From Ciona intestinalis (taxonomy: Eukaryota > Chordata > Ascidiacea > Phlebobranchia > Cionidae): a stretch of DNA of 64,000 nt. Both the position numbers and the translations under genes were made by a program. Of this stretch, positions 10,809 through 25,700 are shown piece after piece (positions within the stretch are counted from its first letter, which is position 1; the number at the start of each line of letters is the position of its first letter). The DNA is taken from assembly GCF_000224145.3 (NCBI RefSeq), contig NC_020169.2, forward strand, positions 5,441,699 through 5,505,698, given 5' to 3'. The notes beneath the pieces are model-generated. The model worked only from the letters and a program-made list of their open reading frames with translations, was not told the origin of the DNA and made no database searches.

Positions 10809-11429
10809 TACCAAATATTACCATGCATATAATACTCAACATAAAACACGGTATAACCCACTAAATTGTCATATGACAGATAAATAAATAGTAAGATGTT
10901 GTATATTTGCAGCCAACGCTCTCTTTACTAGCTTTGTGTTGTAGCGCTTATCAATTACAGATAATTACAGGGCAAGTAAGCTCATAGGCTTATAGTAATC
11001 CTTACGGAGTAAAGACCTATAATCAACGAGCTAAATTAAGCCAATAGATCCCCAGTTTGCCGCGTTTTGCCACTCCCCGATTTAAAACTGATTCAACAGA
11101 GCTAAAAATACACTTAGGTTACTGTTTGCGCTTTTCATAGATTTCTGCAGCAATTTTAGTTCGGTCGCTGGTTCAAATGGCCGATTAAATTCGATGTATT
11201 GCTTGGTTGCTATTTCCAGTCGTTAAAGACGGTCCTGGTTTCCTAGCTCAATGGTCAAGTGGAGAAGGCGATATAAATAAACACTCAAGCGCAACGTTAT
11301 GGCCCATTGCCGCGATATAGTTTTAACTGATGCACGTATTTGAATAGGTGTATGAATGCAACTCACTTACCCGTGGTTCCCTAGCCCTATGCCATTGTTA
11401 ATAGATTCAACTAATGCTTATATTTAAAT

Positions 11430-11600
11430 GAATGCAACTTTTTTATCCTCTTTTGGTGGGGAAGAACAGTCATTATAACACGGGTGTTCTTTTTCACACA
11501 TCCCGCGCACGTTTACGATTAACACGTATAGATAACCCCAAGTGTATAACATTTTACTCGTTGTCAGTATTAACTATAGCACATTAATGGGTCACATACG
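11430..11600 (-). mobile_element. SINE, fragment
   Basis: AATGAATGCAACTTTTTTAT, then ACAGTCATTATAACACGGGT. Confidence 0.65.
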
Positions 11601-13558
11601 GTGTAATGAACGAACTCCGGTCGAATTCCAGATCTCTTGTCGGCCTTAGGACCTCACTTATACCTAAAACGCGACCCTAAATATAAATGTAACTTGACTG
11701 ATCATTGTACGGTTAAAAGCCATTACCGGCGTGTAGGGTGAGATATGATCGTTAGTAAAGTAAACCGCATACGCAGGAATTACGGGGTATCAAATATGAT
11801 GCGATCCATTTTAGTTAGAGTAAGGTTTTCTTACGGCCAGTCGATGGCTATCTAATATACATAACACAGTCACGCGATGCCATTGTGCTTTCATCCCCCA
11901 CACAATGAGGTAGGTAGCGCCTGTGTCGTCTACCATAACTTTAACAATAACGAAGCCGTTTTGTTTATCAAGCGCATCGCGATAACCCCCTGCATGGAAT
12001 AGAGAATTCCATCCCTGCTTTATGTCCCACGGTCCGTTCGTGCGACGGGTCACTATAAGGTAATAAAAAGGAAGTTACAAACTGCCAACACAGCGGTAAA
12101 AAGGCTTGCACAAAAGGTGCTAGAATTCTGCATTGTTTTTGCAGTTGCTTTGGTCTAGAAACATGGCCTTAATTTGTTCTCTTGCCGGCGGCGTGGAAAT
12201 ACAAAGTGTTTTCCATCTTCATGGGTGATATTATATTACGAACCGAGTTATAACGTTGCACATTGAACGTTGGCATTGCCGATAGAGGTTAGCAGAACCT
12301 ATGAGCTCGTTTATTAAACGGTATATGGCCTGCATTTGATATAGCGAGCGGTCGAAACGCTTTTCAGTTGTCCGGTTTCATTCTTGAAAAGTCAAGTGGC
12401 ATTGTGAAGGTCTATAAATACAGAAGTGTAGCTTATGACGGTATTCGTGTCTTTAAGTGTGAATTGTGACGTTTTAGTGGTCGGGGTCAAACCAGAGTAG
12501 GAATTTTGCTGACGTCACGAGACACTGTACTCGAAGTTGGTCCAAAAATATTTACTTCGTTGAACAATATACGTGTGGGGGTGTTGTTTTACCATTAAGA
12601 TTATTGTTATTTTAATTTTATATTGGGTGTAACTAATTCATGAACACATTCCAGGTTTCAAATTAAATTGAAATCACAAATGTCAAAATCAATAGAGAAT
12701 GTATATAGTAACTAATATACTGCAGGGTGAAGGTTAGGTCACCCGGTGCGCTGGTGCTTCTGTGGTTTATAATTACCCGCTAATTCGAACTTCAAAGTAA
12801 AGGGAGAGTCGGCCCGGTTTCTGATAAGGCGGCTTGTTTACTTTTATCACTGAGTTGCGTGAAGATTCTCGCTTTGCGCGTGTGAAATCAAACTTTCAGA
12901 TACAGAGTGCAGGTTTACTACTGTAGTGTTAAGTTGCTGTCATGCTATAGTGAAGTTACTTAGTGTTTAAAAATGCTGCAAAGATGATAATCAGAAACGT
13001 GAAACGCTGCGAAAATGTATACTTGTAGCTTGAGTAAACGGTGAATGGGCAATGGGCTACTTATAAGCCAAACACACGCGCGTAATAAGAGAAAAACGCC
13101 GCTTTCAGCAAATCGTTCAAAGACGAAGGAGAGACTTTACAGAGTTTAGTTGGTCGCGATCGCGTCATAGAATGGCAGGGGAGTGCGGCGCGAACTGAAT
13201 GTGCAGTCGTTCTAGAATTTACGACTAAATTTGAACTGAAATGAACAAAGGAGAGATATTTGAACAATATTGCGTAAAAGTTTTAACGTCGAGCAAAGAG
13301 AAAAAAGCACGAGGTGATGGGACATGTTCACAGACTTTAACGAGCACAGCTAAAGTTGAACTTTGGTATTCAGGTTATTTATGTTTGCTTCGAATACACT
13401 GATAACAGTGGACACATAACGGTGCTACAGCATAAGGTATATACTTCAGGTTTATGTTTTATACACAAGTAGTTTACAGGCGAGGACACCAATAGCGTTT
13501 TACTAGCAATGCTTAATGACTAGGGTTTATGTTTTTGAACTTTTGTTTTATAATTCCA

Positions 13559-13560
13559 GT
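13559..13560 (+). promoter_or_regulatory. Candidate splice acceptor upstream of the start codon (outron or 5' UTR intron)
   Basis: A T-rich tract ending TAATTCCAG precedes the ATG at 13670 by 110 nt. Ciona adds a spliced leader to many mRNAs, so this may be a trans-splice acceptor; an ordinary 5' UTR intron would look the same. Confidence 0.35.
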
Positions 13561-13669
13561 TAGCGATAAACTGTTTCTCGTACTTACTGTTTGCGTGTTA
13601 GCTTGTGTACATTGTAAAGAACCGCGTCGCATCGGTACACTTGTGATTTATTGGACGTGCCGTTTCAAC

Positions 13670-13717
13670 ATGAAGTGTATGAGACTTCTCCAACTTTACG
13701 TTCTGGTGATATGCGCG
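13670..13717 (+). CDS. ADAMTSL-like exon 1: signal peptide
   Basis: Codes MKCMRLLQLYVLVICA, a typical short signal peptide ending Cys-Ala, and is followed by donor GTAAGT in phase 0. The next exon in phase is TSP1-1, 6.6 kb downstream. Start chosen because it gives a signal peptide flush with a strong donor. Confidence 0.75.
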
Positions 13718-16700
13718 GTAAGTGAAACGTTCTTACTTTAACTTGAGTGTTTTTCGACGCAATTTTTCTGTTAAACCCCATTAATTCTAAATTGATAAGC
13801 GATGTAGCCTGACGTCACTAATTTGTTTACAAACTATTTTTTTGGCATGGTCCTATTTACCAGAAGAAAAAGGAAAAACTACATTAATAGGCAATTAAAA
13901 ACTTTCTGTAATTTTTAAACCACAACAATTGCATTGCAGTTTTGTTTTGTTTTTTATTAAAAAACAACGATATATAGTAGGGTGTAGAAAAATGGGACAC
14001 TTTTTCATTTTATTTCCCCCTCCCATTTAGTAGTAAACAGAAAACATTCAAAGAATTATAAACCGTATCCCCACGACTTTCATAGACCGTTAATTGTTTA
14101 AAACACGATCAGGATATTTGTATAATACGTGCTGAAGGTGTCCCGTCTTCCCCCATTCTACAGTTTCTACTATATATAAAAGGACAACATACGCGCTTCA
14201 GATTTCTATTTATTGCAAAATTGTTTGGTTAATCGTAAAGCGTTAAGCACTTCAGGTCATTCTTGCTGGTATAGAAACGCGAAGTAGCAAAAGATTGATC
14301 GCAATAAAGCGTCGCTAAACAAACATTCAAATTTTAATTAACTTATTATTGAATGTGGTCACTAAAAATCATATCGGGACTAATTCTTTGGTCAAGCTTT
14401 GTCCCGTTAACTAATGTTAAATTATCGCTTGTTTTGCTTGTAAATGGATCAAACTTATGCGGCGTTACTAAGCGTTTGTAGTGCTTTCCTCGCGTCGGCC
14501 ATTGACAGCCATTAGGAGTGAAGCGTTTTACTCTCATTCGCGTGCCCAGTGATCGCCACTTTACACAGGAGTAGGGGCGTGACTGGCACCGTATCATAAT
14601 TTGCTGGCTTCTTGAATTTCTGTGACGTAACAAAACAATATTGTGAGTCACACCCTCTAAGAATTGCCAACAACGCTAGCAATGCGGATACAACGGTCGT
14701 GATGCATCAGTTGTAACAAAACCCTTCTTAAAATGTAAACTTGGGTGTTTCAGTAAAGCCTTTATTCGCATGTGATGTGTTTCGCTTTCTATGCGCCCAC
14801 AGTCAATAGATTATCTGTTTCCAAACGCGTAATTTCCCCGCCGCCGTTTATGTGCTTCCAGTTACACTGCCAATTTCATAGCGGACTCCTCGCTATAATG
14901 TAAAACCCGGATCCCCCTTTCGTTTATATAACCACGCCACGGCAAACATTAATGGCGCTATGAAGCGTGAAGATATGTATGCGGTTTTGCTCCAAGGCCA
15001 AAGGCTTTTTGTCGTGCGTGGGGTAAGAATAGTTTGCTTGTGCAGAATTGGCAATGCTCCGCAACTGTGTAGCTTTGTCATGTAATTTCTATTCTATGTG
15101 GGTGAGGTTCCGCAGTGGCACGCCATGGGTTCTAGGATTTATGCCAGGGTTGGCCCATTACCCCCGGATCGTGTAATTTACTATTCCCTTGCTTTACCGG
15201 GCAGGTATACTAGATCTTTTGACACCACTGGTTATTTGTCCAAGCCAAAAAGAAGCTGCTTGGTGCTCAATAACACCAAGTGCGCGTGTCAGGGTAATAG
15301 CGGTTTTAGATAAAGCTTAGTTCCAGGAATCCCTCCCGCGTGTGGGTTCTAACGTCGACGCCTAGAAAATAAAGGATTTTGTTTTGCACGCCATATAAAA
15401 CTTCCGAATCGTGGTGGCGAATAAGTTGTTGAAAGATCAATTGGGTGTGGTGTATTAAGACTTTCTCACGGGGTAGGTATTAATAATGGGGTCTCCCTGC
15501 TTCACTGACCAGCAATGCAAAGAAGTAAATGCTTCGGCTAATAACTTGTTGCTTGAAAAGCTGAGACCTACGATTCTGCAAACAAAACATAAAACTGTAG
15601 AAACTATCCACAGACCGACGCCTCACGCCAATTAGTTCGGCGTCAAACTCTAATCTTTTGTTTACTCTTCTCACTTGTGCAAGTTTCATCAAACCGCCAT
15701 AGCTAGCTTTCGCTGACCTTCATCGCTGCTTAAAAGGTTCGTTTGAGATATAAATTGCAAGGGGATTGTTTTGAAGTTTTCCTCATAAACAGATAAGCCG
15801 CAACACAACCCCGTAAACTCAACCTTTCATTCCATAAGTTCTTTACCCCCTACCCACCCCGCCAGTGATCGACTGGCAGTCTGCTATAATTGCCACTTTC
15901 TCACGAAGTTGCCTTACCAGGCGGGCAAGCCTGCAAACACCTTTTGACATTTCAGCTCAAGGTTGCACAATTACTGAAGGTTAACTGATGGTTTGTGTTA
16001 TTGTAGCGAGGGATTAATATACACTGCCATATTTTTACGCGGAAACTGCGTCAAACGATGCAAGATATTGTAACTCTACACCCGTAGGTCAGGGATAACA
16101 CCTTGCGTCGCGCTTTATTTGTACATCTTCCATGTTATGCTATACCACGTTCAATATATCATGTGTCTTCGCCAACAGATGTCATATATCCGAGTCGTGA
16201 TGATTGATATGATTGCCTGCTTTTCTTTTTAAGTGAAACCGACCGCTTTGCCGAATGAAACGCTGAAAGATCCGCGCCTACGCATACCGGGAATACACCG
16301 AATTCTGACGATGCGGTGTCTTACAGATGTACGAAAATGGAATTGTTGTGGATAGAGCTGACCAGATGTCAGTGATATAGTTACCTGGGTTAAATGGCTC
16401 GTTGAAGTTAGCGAAACGCAATTGTTTTGAAACGCTCTCATACGATGGTACCTCGTATCCACTTTCCACCAAAACAAGATCTTTAGATTTGATTTGAAGA
16501 TGAAATGGCTCGTGTCTTTTGCGTAAAGATTTATCAACAAATTTGTTTTAGCGACTTTCACCAATGGCTATAGAGTAGGAACATGTGACACGACGACAAG
16601 TTTTGATTATTCTGTTTCTGTACACCAAAGCATTCTGAAATCAAATCTCAAACTAATTTTTTTGTTTTTTTAACTACAAGCGTGGTAGTCGTATACGCCA

Positions 16701-19700
16701 TTAAATTTGTGGTGACTATCAATCTATCAATCCATAAAGTAGAATTTTCGTAAAATATATTCATCCCTATTGTATAGTACGGTGGGGAAAGATGGAACAT
16801 CCTTTTCGTTCTGTTTTCTCGTCCCATTTGATAGTAAACAAACAACACTAAAAAAGTTATAAAACCGTATCCCCACAACTCCAATAGACCGTTGTTAATT
16901 GTTTAAAACGCGATCAGGATATTTTGATATTATGTGCTAAATGTCTCCTATATTTTCACTCTACTAGAATAGGGGGAAATTGTTTCTCCTGTTTCTGTTA
17001 GAAAACACTAAAGAGTTATCCATATACTGTACAATAAACGTCTTATTCTCTTGTCAATTTCCCACCGTTTTTCTTCATTTACTTTTCAACGTAATTTGAA
17101 ACTGGGTGTGATTAATGTTATGACATGCATCATATACCTCGCGCCGTTCAAGATACGTATGTGGTGGTGGTGAAGTACTATTGGGCACGTATGTGGGCTC
17201 ACATTGATGCATAACCATTAATGTTATGTTGGCGGCATAAAGGTGACTGTACACAGTATCCGGAATTCGTCCGTTTTGTCTGTTTGTCCGGATTTCGATG
17301 TCGCATGCGGAATTGGACACGGGTTTGCATACGACTTCGCATGCGATTTCGCACGCCGGATACTGTGTACAGCCACCTTAAACAGGATTCTATTACTTAC
17401 ATATAAATTTCCTGTGACACTATTAAAAAATACGTATCCACTTTATAACTTCTGACATCAATGAAAAGACTTTTACTTTTTAAACCGAAACGTTTGAAAG
17501 AAAGTATTGTGTCATATATATAACAATGTGGGGAAGACGGGACACCTTTAGCACATAATATTCAAGTATCCTGATCGTGTTTAACAGAAGCCTATGGGAG
17601 TCGTAAGGATACGGTTTTATAATTATTTGACTGTTCATTGTTTACTACCAAATAGGACGAGAAAGTAAAATTAAAAGATGTCCCAACTTCCCCAGCCCTT
17701 TAGTTTATATATGATGTGTAATTATAGTATAAAAATTATAAAAAAATCCTCTTATTTCATGCACCTATACGAACCCATTTATTTGAGCAATCCACTTGTT
17801 ATATAGTCTGTTCCTTTGGAACTGCCTGTTATTCCTTACAAAGGTCACATTTGTTCAAGTTCACTTGGCAAACATGAACTTATCAGTTTCCGATCCCGCT
17901 ACCGGTCCCGTGGACTTAGACTTTCTGTTGAAGCTTAACTGTGTCAAATTTCAAGGCGCTATTAAGAAACAGGAGAACCTTATCCGCTATAAATGTGGCG
18001 AAATATCGTTTATTTTTATCAGGCGTTTTGTGGCCGTCGCTCAATTTTAAAGGTCGGTTCTGTTACTAGCAATTCTGGCTGACGTTTTGACGTAATATGT
18101 TAACCATGTATCCAATACTTGACGTGTAAAACATCGTTCTATCGCAAGGAACAATACACATGTTGATAAGACGTCTCCGACACACCCAGCGATTGTGGTT
18201 TACGTATCGAAGCATGGAAAGCGACAAAATCCGTGTTCTTTGTCGAGGAAATATTTTCGCTATTTTTAGAGCCAAGACGATAATGTCACTTCTCTCTTTC
18301 ATAGGTGTTGTTGTCATTTGCTAGAGAAGGATTGTTTTCACCTCTCGATAAACCCACCAACCCCAGCCATAACACACCACAAAATGTAAGTCGAATATAT
18401 TACAGTAGGGTGGGGGAAGAAGGGACACCTTTAACACAAAGTAACCAAATATCCTGATCGTGTTTTAAACAGTTAACACCGGTCTATAGGAGTCGTGAGG
18501 ATACGGTTTTATAATTCTTTGATTTTTTTTGTTTACTACCAAATGGGACGAGTAAATACAGTCAGCAAAAAGTGTCCCATCTTCCCTCACCCTACTATAT
18601 GTGTGTTTACGTGTTTTTATATTTTAAAATAAACAAGTTAGGCGTGATTTTTTTGCTTATAAGTTTAAATCTGATTAGTGGTTAGCTTTTACGGGTCTTA
18701 AATTAGTTATCAAAAGACACAAATGAATGCAACGTTTTTTTTTACGAATTCAAACTCTTAAAATGTATTATATAGTGGGGTGGGGAAAGACGGGACACCT
18801 TTAGCACCAATGATCTAAATATCCTGATCGGTTTTATCAATAAACAACAGTCTATGGGAGTCGTTAGAATACGGTTTTATATTTCTTTGAAAGACCTAAA
18901 ATAAAATAAAAAGATATCTCATCTTCCCGCACCTTAAACTATAGCGTTGTTATCTAAGTTGTTATACGTGTGTTTACTACTGCTCCCATATTGTGTATTA
19001 GCACCCTTGTGTATATCGTGTGTACCGTGTATGGTGTTACTGACGGTGTAGCCTTTCCTAATCAGTTCTACATATACCTGCTACCATAGACTTCCCTTTC
19101 CTACCTGTTGGCGTTGAATGATAAATCTCATGCGACACAGAAGCGCTTTGACGCCTTCGACTGGCGTGGGAATCACTCGCTTCGATCTTCGCCAAGCACT
19201 TTGTAAATAATACACGATCTGTATATGGTCTTATACACAAACACTCACGTTGCTCGACCTACATTAAGATAAACTTGTTTGGGAATTAAAATAATGAGGC
19301 GGATTACTAAATTAAATCCATTTAGGATATTATACTAAAATGTGTAACACATTAAGTTATGCTGCTTATTGTAAATTTAAATTAAGAGGAATTTCTAAAT
19401 TAAGTCTGGTTGAAGATCCTATGATAGAATGTAGGTTAATTTTCGTTGCTGGAATTTTGTTTTGTTGCTAATCCCCTTCTCTTTGTCGGTTTAACTAATT
19501 TGATCTTCTTTGTCGTACTCGAAGAGATACAATTTATAATATAGTAGGGCGGGAAAAATTGGATACCTTTCATTCTATTTTTCCGTCGTATTTTGTATTA
19601 AACAAAGAACATTTAAAGAATTATAAAACGTCATCCTTTATACGACGCCCATATAGACCGTTGTTAGGTGTTTAAAACATTATCATGATATTTGGATATT

Positions 19701-22700
19701 ATGTGCTTAACTTGTACGAAACAAAAACAACAGTTACAATGAATAGAATCCTTTGATCGTTATCTGTATTTGCAATTGCAAAGTTGGCATTTAAAGCGAA
19801 TATTTTCTGAGCTTACGATTTCGAAATAAGGTCTTCAACTGCGTGTGTGCGCGTCGTAAACAAAGCGCGTAAGGGCATGGGGCGATCGCTTGACAGACGA
19901 AAACACAATAGGTGTCAAATCAAGCTTCTGTGCCGTCGAATTCTAAATTTAGTTACCTTTGGAAAATGCCACGGGGAAAGAGGGAGGGATAAGAAATTAA
20001 ATCAAAAGTTTTATTTGTTGGGTCAATGTTTGAATATAGTAGGTTGGGGAGAGATGGGACACCTTTTCACTCTATTTTGTTGTCGCATTTGGTAGTAAAC
20101 AAAGATTATTCAAAGGATTACAAAACTATATCCTCACGAATTTCATAGACCGTGTTAAAAAAACGATCGGGATATTTGAACATGATGTGCTGAAGGTGTC
20201 CCATCTCCCCCTACCCTGCGATATTTCTATTTTAGTAACCATTAGTTTTTTACATTACTGTTCAAGTTATTGTTTTCTATTTGATTCTAAATGCTTTAGC
20301 GTATATTTGAATAAATAGTCGTCTTTCGTTGTTAACGTTAACCTTTTATTCGATTTTTTTAATTAGGTTGAAAACAACGGGTTAGATTGGGGTGCGTGGA
20401 GTTCCTGGAGCGAATGTTCGCGGAGCTGCGGCGGTGGTGCTTCGTATTCACGACGTGTGTGTCTCACGTAAGTCTGTTCACAGTGTACGTATACATAGTA
20501 GTGTGGGGGGAGATGGGACAACTTTGAATTTCATTTTCTCGTCCCATTTGATAGTAAACACAGAATATTTAAAGAGTTAAAACCGTATCCTCACGACTGC
20601 CATAGATCGTTGTTAATTATTTAAAACACGAACGGGGCATTTAGATATTATATATGTTAAAGGTGTCCCGTTTTACCACACAGCACTATATATATAGTTC
20701 GCAAATAGCTCGCTTTAACGCCCCATTTGCCGAGTATCCCAACATCGTGTAACGACAACGTTAAGTACATGAACGGTGATATATGTATAAGCCAAGTATA
20801 AAACATACACGAGTTTGCATAACGATATAACGTTTGTTTGAGCAGGGATTCGTGCGAGGGCATCAACACTAGATACAAGACATGCGAAAATCAGGTACGC
20901 TAAAAACTATTTGTATATCTAGCTCAGATTTCCTTGCATGTATTTGTCTTTCGAATCTATGCTTGCATATGCAATATGACTTTGTGTTTTTAAATCATCC
21001 CTTTAGGTGCATTAATAGCAATACAGTCTGTACCTTTAGCTATATTTCATTCATTGTTTTGTAAATTTCATTCATTCATTTCAATACAATTCATTTACCT
21101 TTTTTTATAAATTGTATTCACCTTTATTTACGTTTAAATGTAAAAATCTTGTATGCTTGTTTGATAAGCACAAACTGGTAGATTGTAATATGTAGATATG
21201 TGTGGTTAAACGTTTGACTTTTAAGGATTGCACGGAGACTACACAAGATTTCCGGGCAGAGCAATGTTCTTTATACAACACCACGCCATACAAGGGTATC
21301 TTGTACACGTGGAAAGCTGTTGTACAGAAAGCACAACCTTGTGCACTTTACTGCAAGGCTCATGGCTTTAACATAACGACGAAGTTGGCACCACAAGTGC
21401 TCGACGGAACGAAATGCAAAGATAATTCTGACGACATGTGCATTAATGGGGCGTGCCAGGTAAACTTTTTATACATTTGTACCTTGCTCGAATTTCTGCA
21501 GGGAATCTGTATATTCTTTATAAAGGATGAGATGTATACGTATATCCTCACGACTCTAAATAGCGCTGTTAATTGTTAAAACACGATAGAGAACTATTAG
21601 ACATTGTCACATTACGAGCTAACGGCATATTCGTCTTTTCACACACTATATCTACATTCCCATTTAACTATTAAACTTACACAAAGACACCCAAAAATGC
21701 TATTCAGTGGTAATTGATAGTTGTATACGTATGTTTGTACTGTATTATCCTATGTGGCAACACTTGTTAAATTTTCACTCGGCAACACTAATTGGAAATG
21801 GAGTCAACAGATAAGGCCGTTCATATCCGCTAATTGCCTCACATTGCTCTTTCCTCACGGAAACCGATGTGGACGCTTAATTCATTGCATTGCATCCTTT
21901 GTAAATACGGTCAGAGTTACGTAATCTCCAAAACGAGCATAGTTTCTCATAGGCTACCGGCAGAGCCTTTTTACAAATCCCGCATACGAGATCTTAGATA
22001 CATAAGAACATTGCTTTTTCTTAGCGCACTACTTGTACAGTAGGGTAAGGGGAGATGGGACACCGTTTCATTCTTTGTCGTATTCCATTTGATAGTAAAC
22101 AAAGAACATTCAAATAATTATAAAACCGTATCCTTACGACTCCCATATACCGTTGTTAATTGTTTAAAACGCCATCAGGATATTTGGATATTGTGTGCAA
22201 AGGTGTTCCATCCCATCCTTCCCCCACGCTACCTTTATATATGGATTGTAAGCCAAATGCGCCAGCCCTTGATCCCATACTGAGTGAAACTGGTATCAGC
22301 AAGTCTTAACCTTTCAACAAGTGTTGTTAAAGATATGTCTCACTTTTACAAACCATACACAGCGTATAACATAAACACAACAAGACCATGAACGGTTGAG
22401 CTATGAACGTTTCGCAGTTACCTGCAGACAGCACCCGCAAATCGCATGCGGATTATTTAGGCGTTAATCAAGTAGAGTGGGGGTATTAGAAGTGGCACCA
22501 AACCAAACCAGGGTTTGGCTGTTAGGTGTAGGGGGAGTTAACTTGATATTCAGTTTCGCTTTTCCACTACGCGGTTTGTGTGGTCCTATTGCTCGTAGGT
22601 TGGTGATGAGAGGTCCGCATTCTTTATCGATAGATTTTAAGTCACCGAATCGCTACGTGAGCAGTGGAACAATTGAAATGTCTTCATTTATTTCGCTGTG

Positions 22701-25700
22701 GCGTGCGGCTATGAAAAGTGCGATAATGTAATCATCACTGTGTGATTATTTCCAGTCAGTGCGGTCTGCGGCTGTTAATCGACGACCTGGCCTTCACGTT
22801 GGGAGACAAAGGCTTCCTTTGTTTTGCACAGCTTACGCTGTTGGTGTTCCGAAACCGACATGTGTATTACCACACACAGCAGGTGTGAACATAATACAAT
22901 TTACACATTGACGGTGACAGCCACAAGCTTGCTTTTATCCTTTCAATCATCACTGGTTGACCTTCGTCACACCACCCTGACGTCACGATGTACGTCATCA
23001 AATGGCAGGTGTTGTAATTACATGGCTTTGTCTGCATGTCACCCAAACCCAAACCTGATATATCATACGCAGACCTTCGTAACAATACCCATTGGACACG
23101 TCATAAATGTATAAAAGCATGTTTAACACACCCGGCTTAAATTTAAACTTTAACCTTACCACTGAACCAATGTAATTTGAAACTTAACAAGCGGATTTTA
23201 ATCTTATCTTCGTCGTTAAGTTTTATTTGTTATATAGCATTTGATGTGCAGTAACATAGGTTTTCGGATGCGGTGTATGTGTTTATATGCGAATCGTGCT
23301 TCGCGTGTATTTATACGATACGATCGTGTTTCATACAGACTCCTATATTCTACCACATCGGTGTATTATGTAATGTTTACTCCCGGCGTGGCCTACTATA
23401 ACGGATATAAAATCATGTTTGTTTCACGCTTACCGTCACGAGTGTATGGCCATGCAGCAGACCACCTGTCTAACCAAGCATGGTACATGAGACCCCAAAT
23501 AGATTCTGGTATTGTCATATAAGCAATTAATCAGGGCCAAGCCTTGACGGGAACTCTGACAAGCAAGGTGGGAGAGTCTCGCCCCCGCGTTTAAGCTTAT
23601 ATGTGTTTGTGCACACGCGACTGTATACTAGCGAAATCGCTGTGGTTTCTTCTATTTGCACTGGGTAGAAATATTCGCGGTAAATATTTCCCTCGCGTCC
23701 TAGCAGCGCTTCTTAACGAGCCACTCATGCCCTGCCTGTCAATATGCATTGTCATTCTGCCATGTACATGACCCTTTTCGTTTACGACTTTCCAGGCAGT
23801 TGGCTGCGATAAAAAGCTCCACAGTGACGCAAGATATGACGTTTGCGGGAAGTGCCAAGGTGACGGAAGTACATGCCGGCTCGTAACTGGTTTACACCGG
23901 TTTAATCCGGTCAAACACCGCGGTAAGACCTTAATTCAAAGTCCATGTTTTGTACAAGGACGAATTTTTCACGCGGTTGTGTTTAACATTTCTCTTTTTT
24001 CTAACAGGCACCGAAGTTGTGATAACAGTCCCGCAAAAAAGCCGACACATAAGCGTGTCCGAACGTGGTTCAGGACATATTGGTAAGTCTAAATTTAGCT
24101 CCTTTTCACCAGCCCTGCACGTTAATATAAAATTCCTATATTGTCGTTTTGCGATGATCCGTATAAGCAAGCCATATTAAACTGTATTAAAATTCCAGGT
24201 CTTCTCTTAAGAGAGACTGACGAATTCGACATTTTCGTGCCGAATAAAACGAAAGACGAGAATCAGGGAGTTCTGGAACATTCTGGGATTGTAGTTGAGT
24301 ATGGGTCGGTGGCTTCTGGTAAGGAATATCTTGACGTTGCCGGTCCAGTTCCCCAAGACATGAAAGTGCTCGTAAGTTTGAAAGCCCTATATATGCGACC
24401 GCAATATTAGCTTATTCGGCACGGGAAATTTATGATATGTACACTTGGTTGCTGGTAAGTTTCTTTGAACGTAACCTGACATAAGATCACAAGTTTTGAT
24501 GTTTGATGGTCTAGGGAACCGTTATCTCGGTCACGACTGGTGGCGCCAAAATTTTACAATAACTCACAACACTCGTATATTACTGGGGATTTTATCTAGC
24601 CCGGATTTTGACAAGTTTTCGCGGTGTGGGTGTTTTTATAAGACAGGCTGGTGCTCAACAACCCCTTTTTAACCAATGAAAACGCACTCTCATGCTTCTG
24701 TAGTAGTGTGGGGTAAGACGGGACACATTTAGCACATAGTATTCAAATATCCTGGTCGTGTTTTAAACCGTTTAAAAACGATTGTAGTGCCTCATCCTTG
24801 GTCATCCAAATATACGATAACGATAATAGTGTTTCCATGCTTTTGTTGTAGGCGCTCTACGACGACACCATGTGGAAATATATCCGCTACGAATTCTATC
24901 GACCGTTGGTCGTATTTTGGAAACATGACGAAACATCTGCTCGCTGCCCCGTCACTTGCGGCGCTGGTGAGTAGTAAGGAGTGTCACGATCCAGGGCTTT
25001 GTCTTGTGCGTAACATGACGTACGCCTTATTGTGGTGAATGTTTTACAAGACAATATTTGACCGAGGCAAATGGCTACCGCCCACGACCGCTATAAATTC
25101 TAACACGCAGCAATATTGACACCGGATTGACGCAAAATAAGTTTTATTACGTCATACGCCACTGTAGCACGGTATTTGGCGCGCCAACCTCTAAGAAGTT
25201 ACAGATTCAAGGCTGATCGCTGCTACCGTTGTGCGCGTATGTGTCCTTGGGCAAGACAATTAACAGTTATTACTCCAACTCAGTTGTCACTAATGGGTTG
25301 TCAAAATTATCCGTCATATGTTAAAAAATAATGATAAATTTTCCCCAAAACTAGTTACCCATAAAGTTACATAGGTGGTAATTCGTAAATGGATAGAGAT
25401 GTATATAACAGAACCTTAACCCTATGTTATAACGACTGTCATTGCCCCGCTAAACAAAGATGGATAAGTTACATTCATCCATCCATACAGGAGTAACCTT
25501 CATCAAACCGATCTGTGTTGACATGGCAAGCGGAGAACAAAGAGATGACGAAGCTTGTCACGCTGAAGGTATAACCCCTCCCCTACCTAAGGTGTTTCGT
25601 TGCAAACTCGAAGACTGCCCGATCAGGTAAGGTACCACTTCCAGTTTTGTGACGTCATATATACGTCATGGGTCATGTGACGTCATAAATTGTTGTATTT

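Larger units (their letters stand above)
9561..13559. other. Intergenic region
   Basis: Lies between the semaphorin poly(A) site and the ADAMTSL-like first exon. No convincing exon on either strand. It holds two minus-strand SINE fragments (about 10625-10808 and 11430-11600) and no MITE copy, in contrast to the dense MITE cover elsewhere. It presumably includes the ADAMTSL-like gene's promoter. Confidence 0.5.
13718..20366 (+). other. Intron 1 (6.6 kb)
   Basis: No HExxH zinc-protease or disintegrin-like coding was seen, consistent with an ADAMTS-like rather than an ADAMTS gene. It contains MITE copies at about 13973, 16773, 17517, 18403, 18771, 19541 and 20035, a small inverted-repeat element (17240-17379), and one copy of the third dispersed repeat (about 15088-15180). 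Confidence 0.6.

Noticed and set aside
13718..20366. Possibility of a full ADAMTS with a protease domain
   Set aside because: No HExxHxxGxxH or prodomain coding was seen in intron 1, and the signal-peptide exon joins TSP1-1 in phase.
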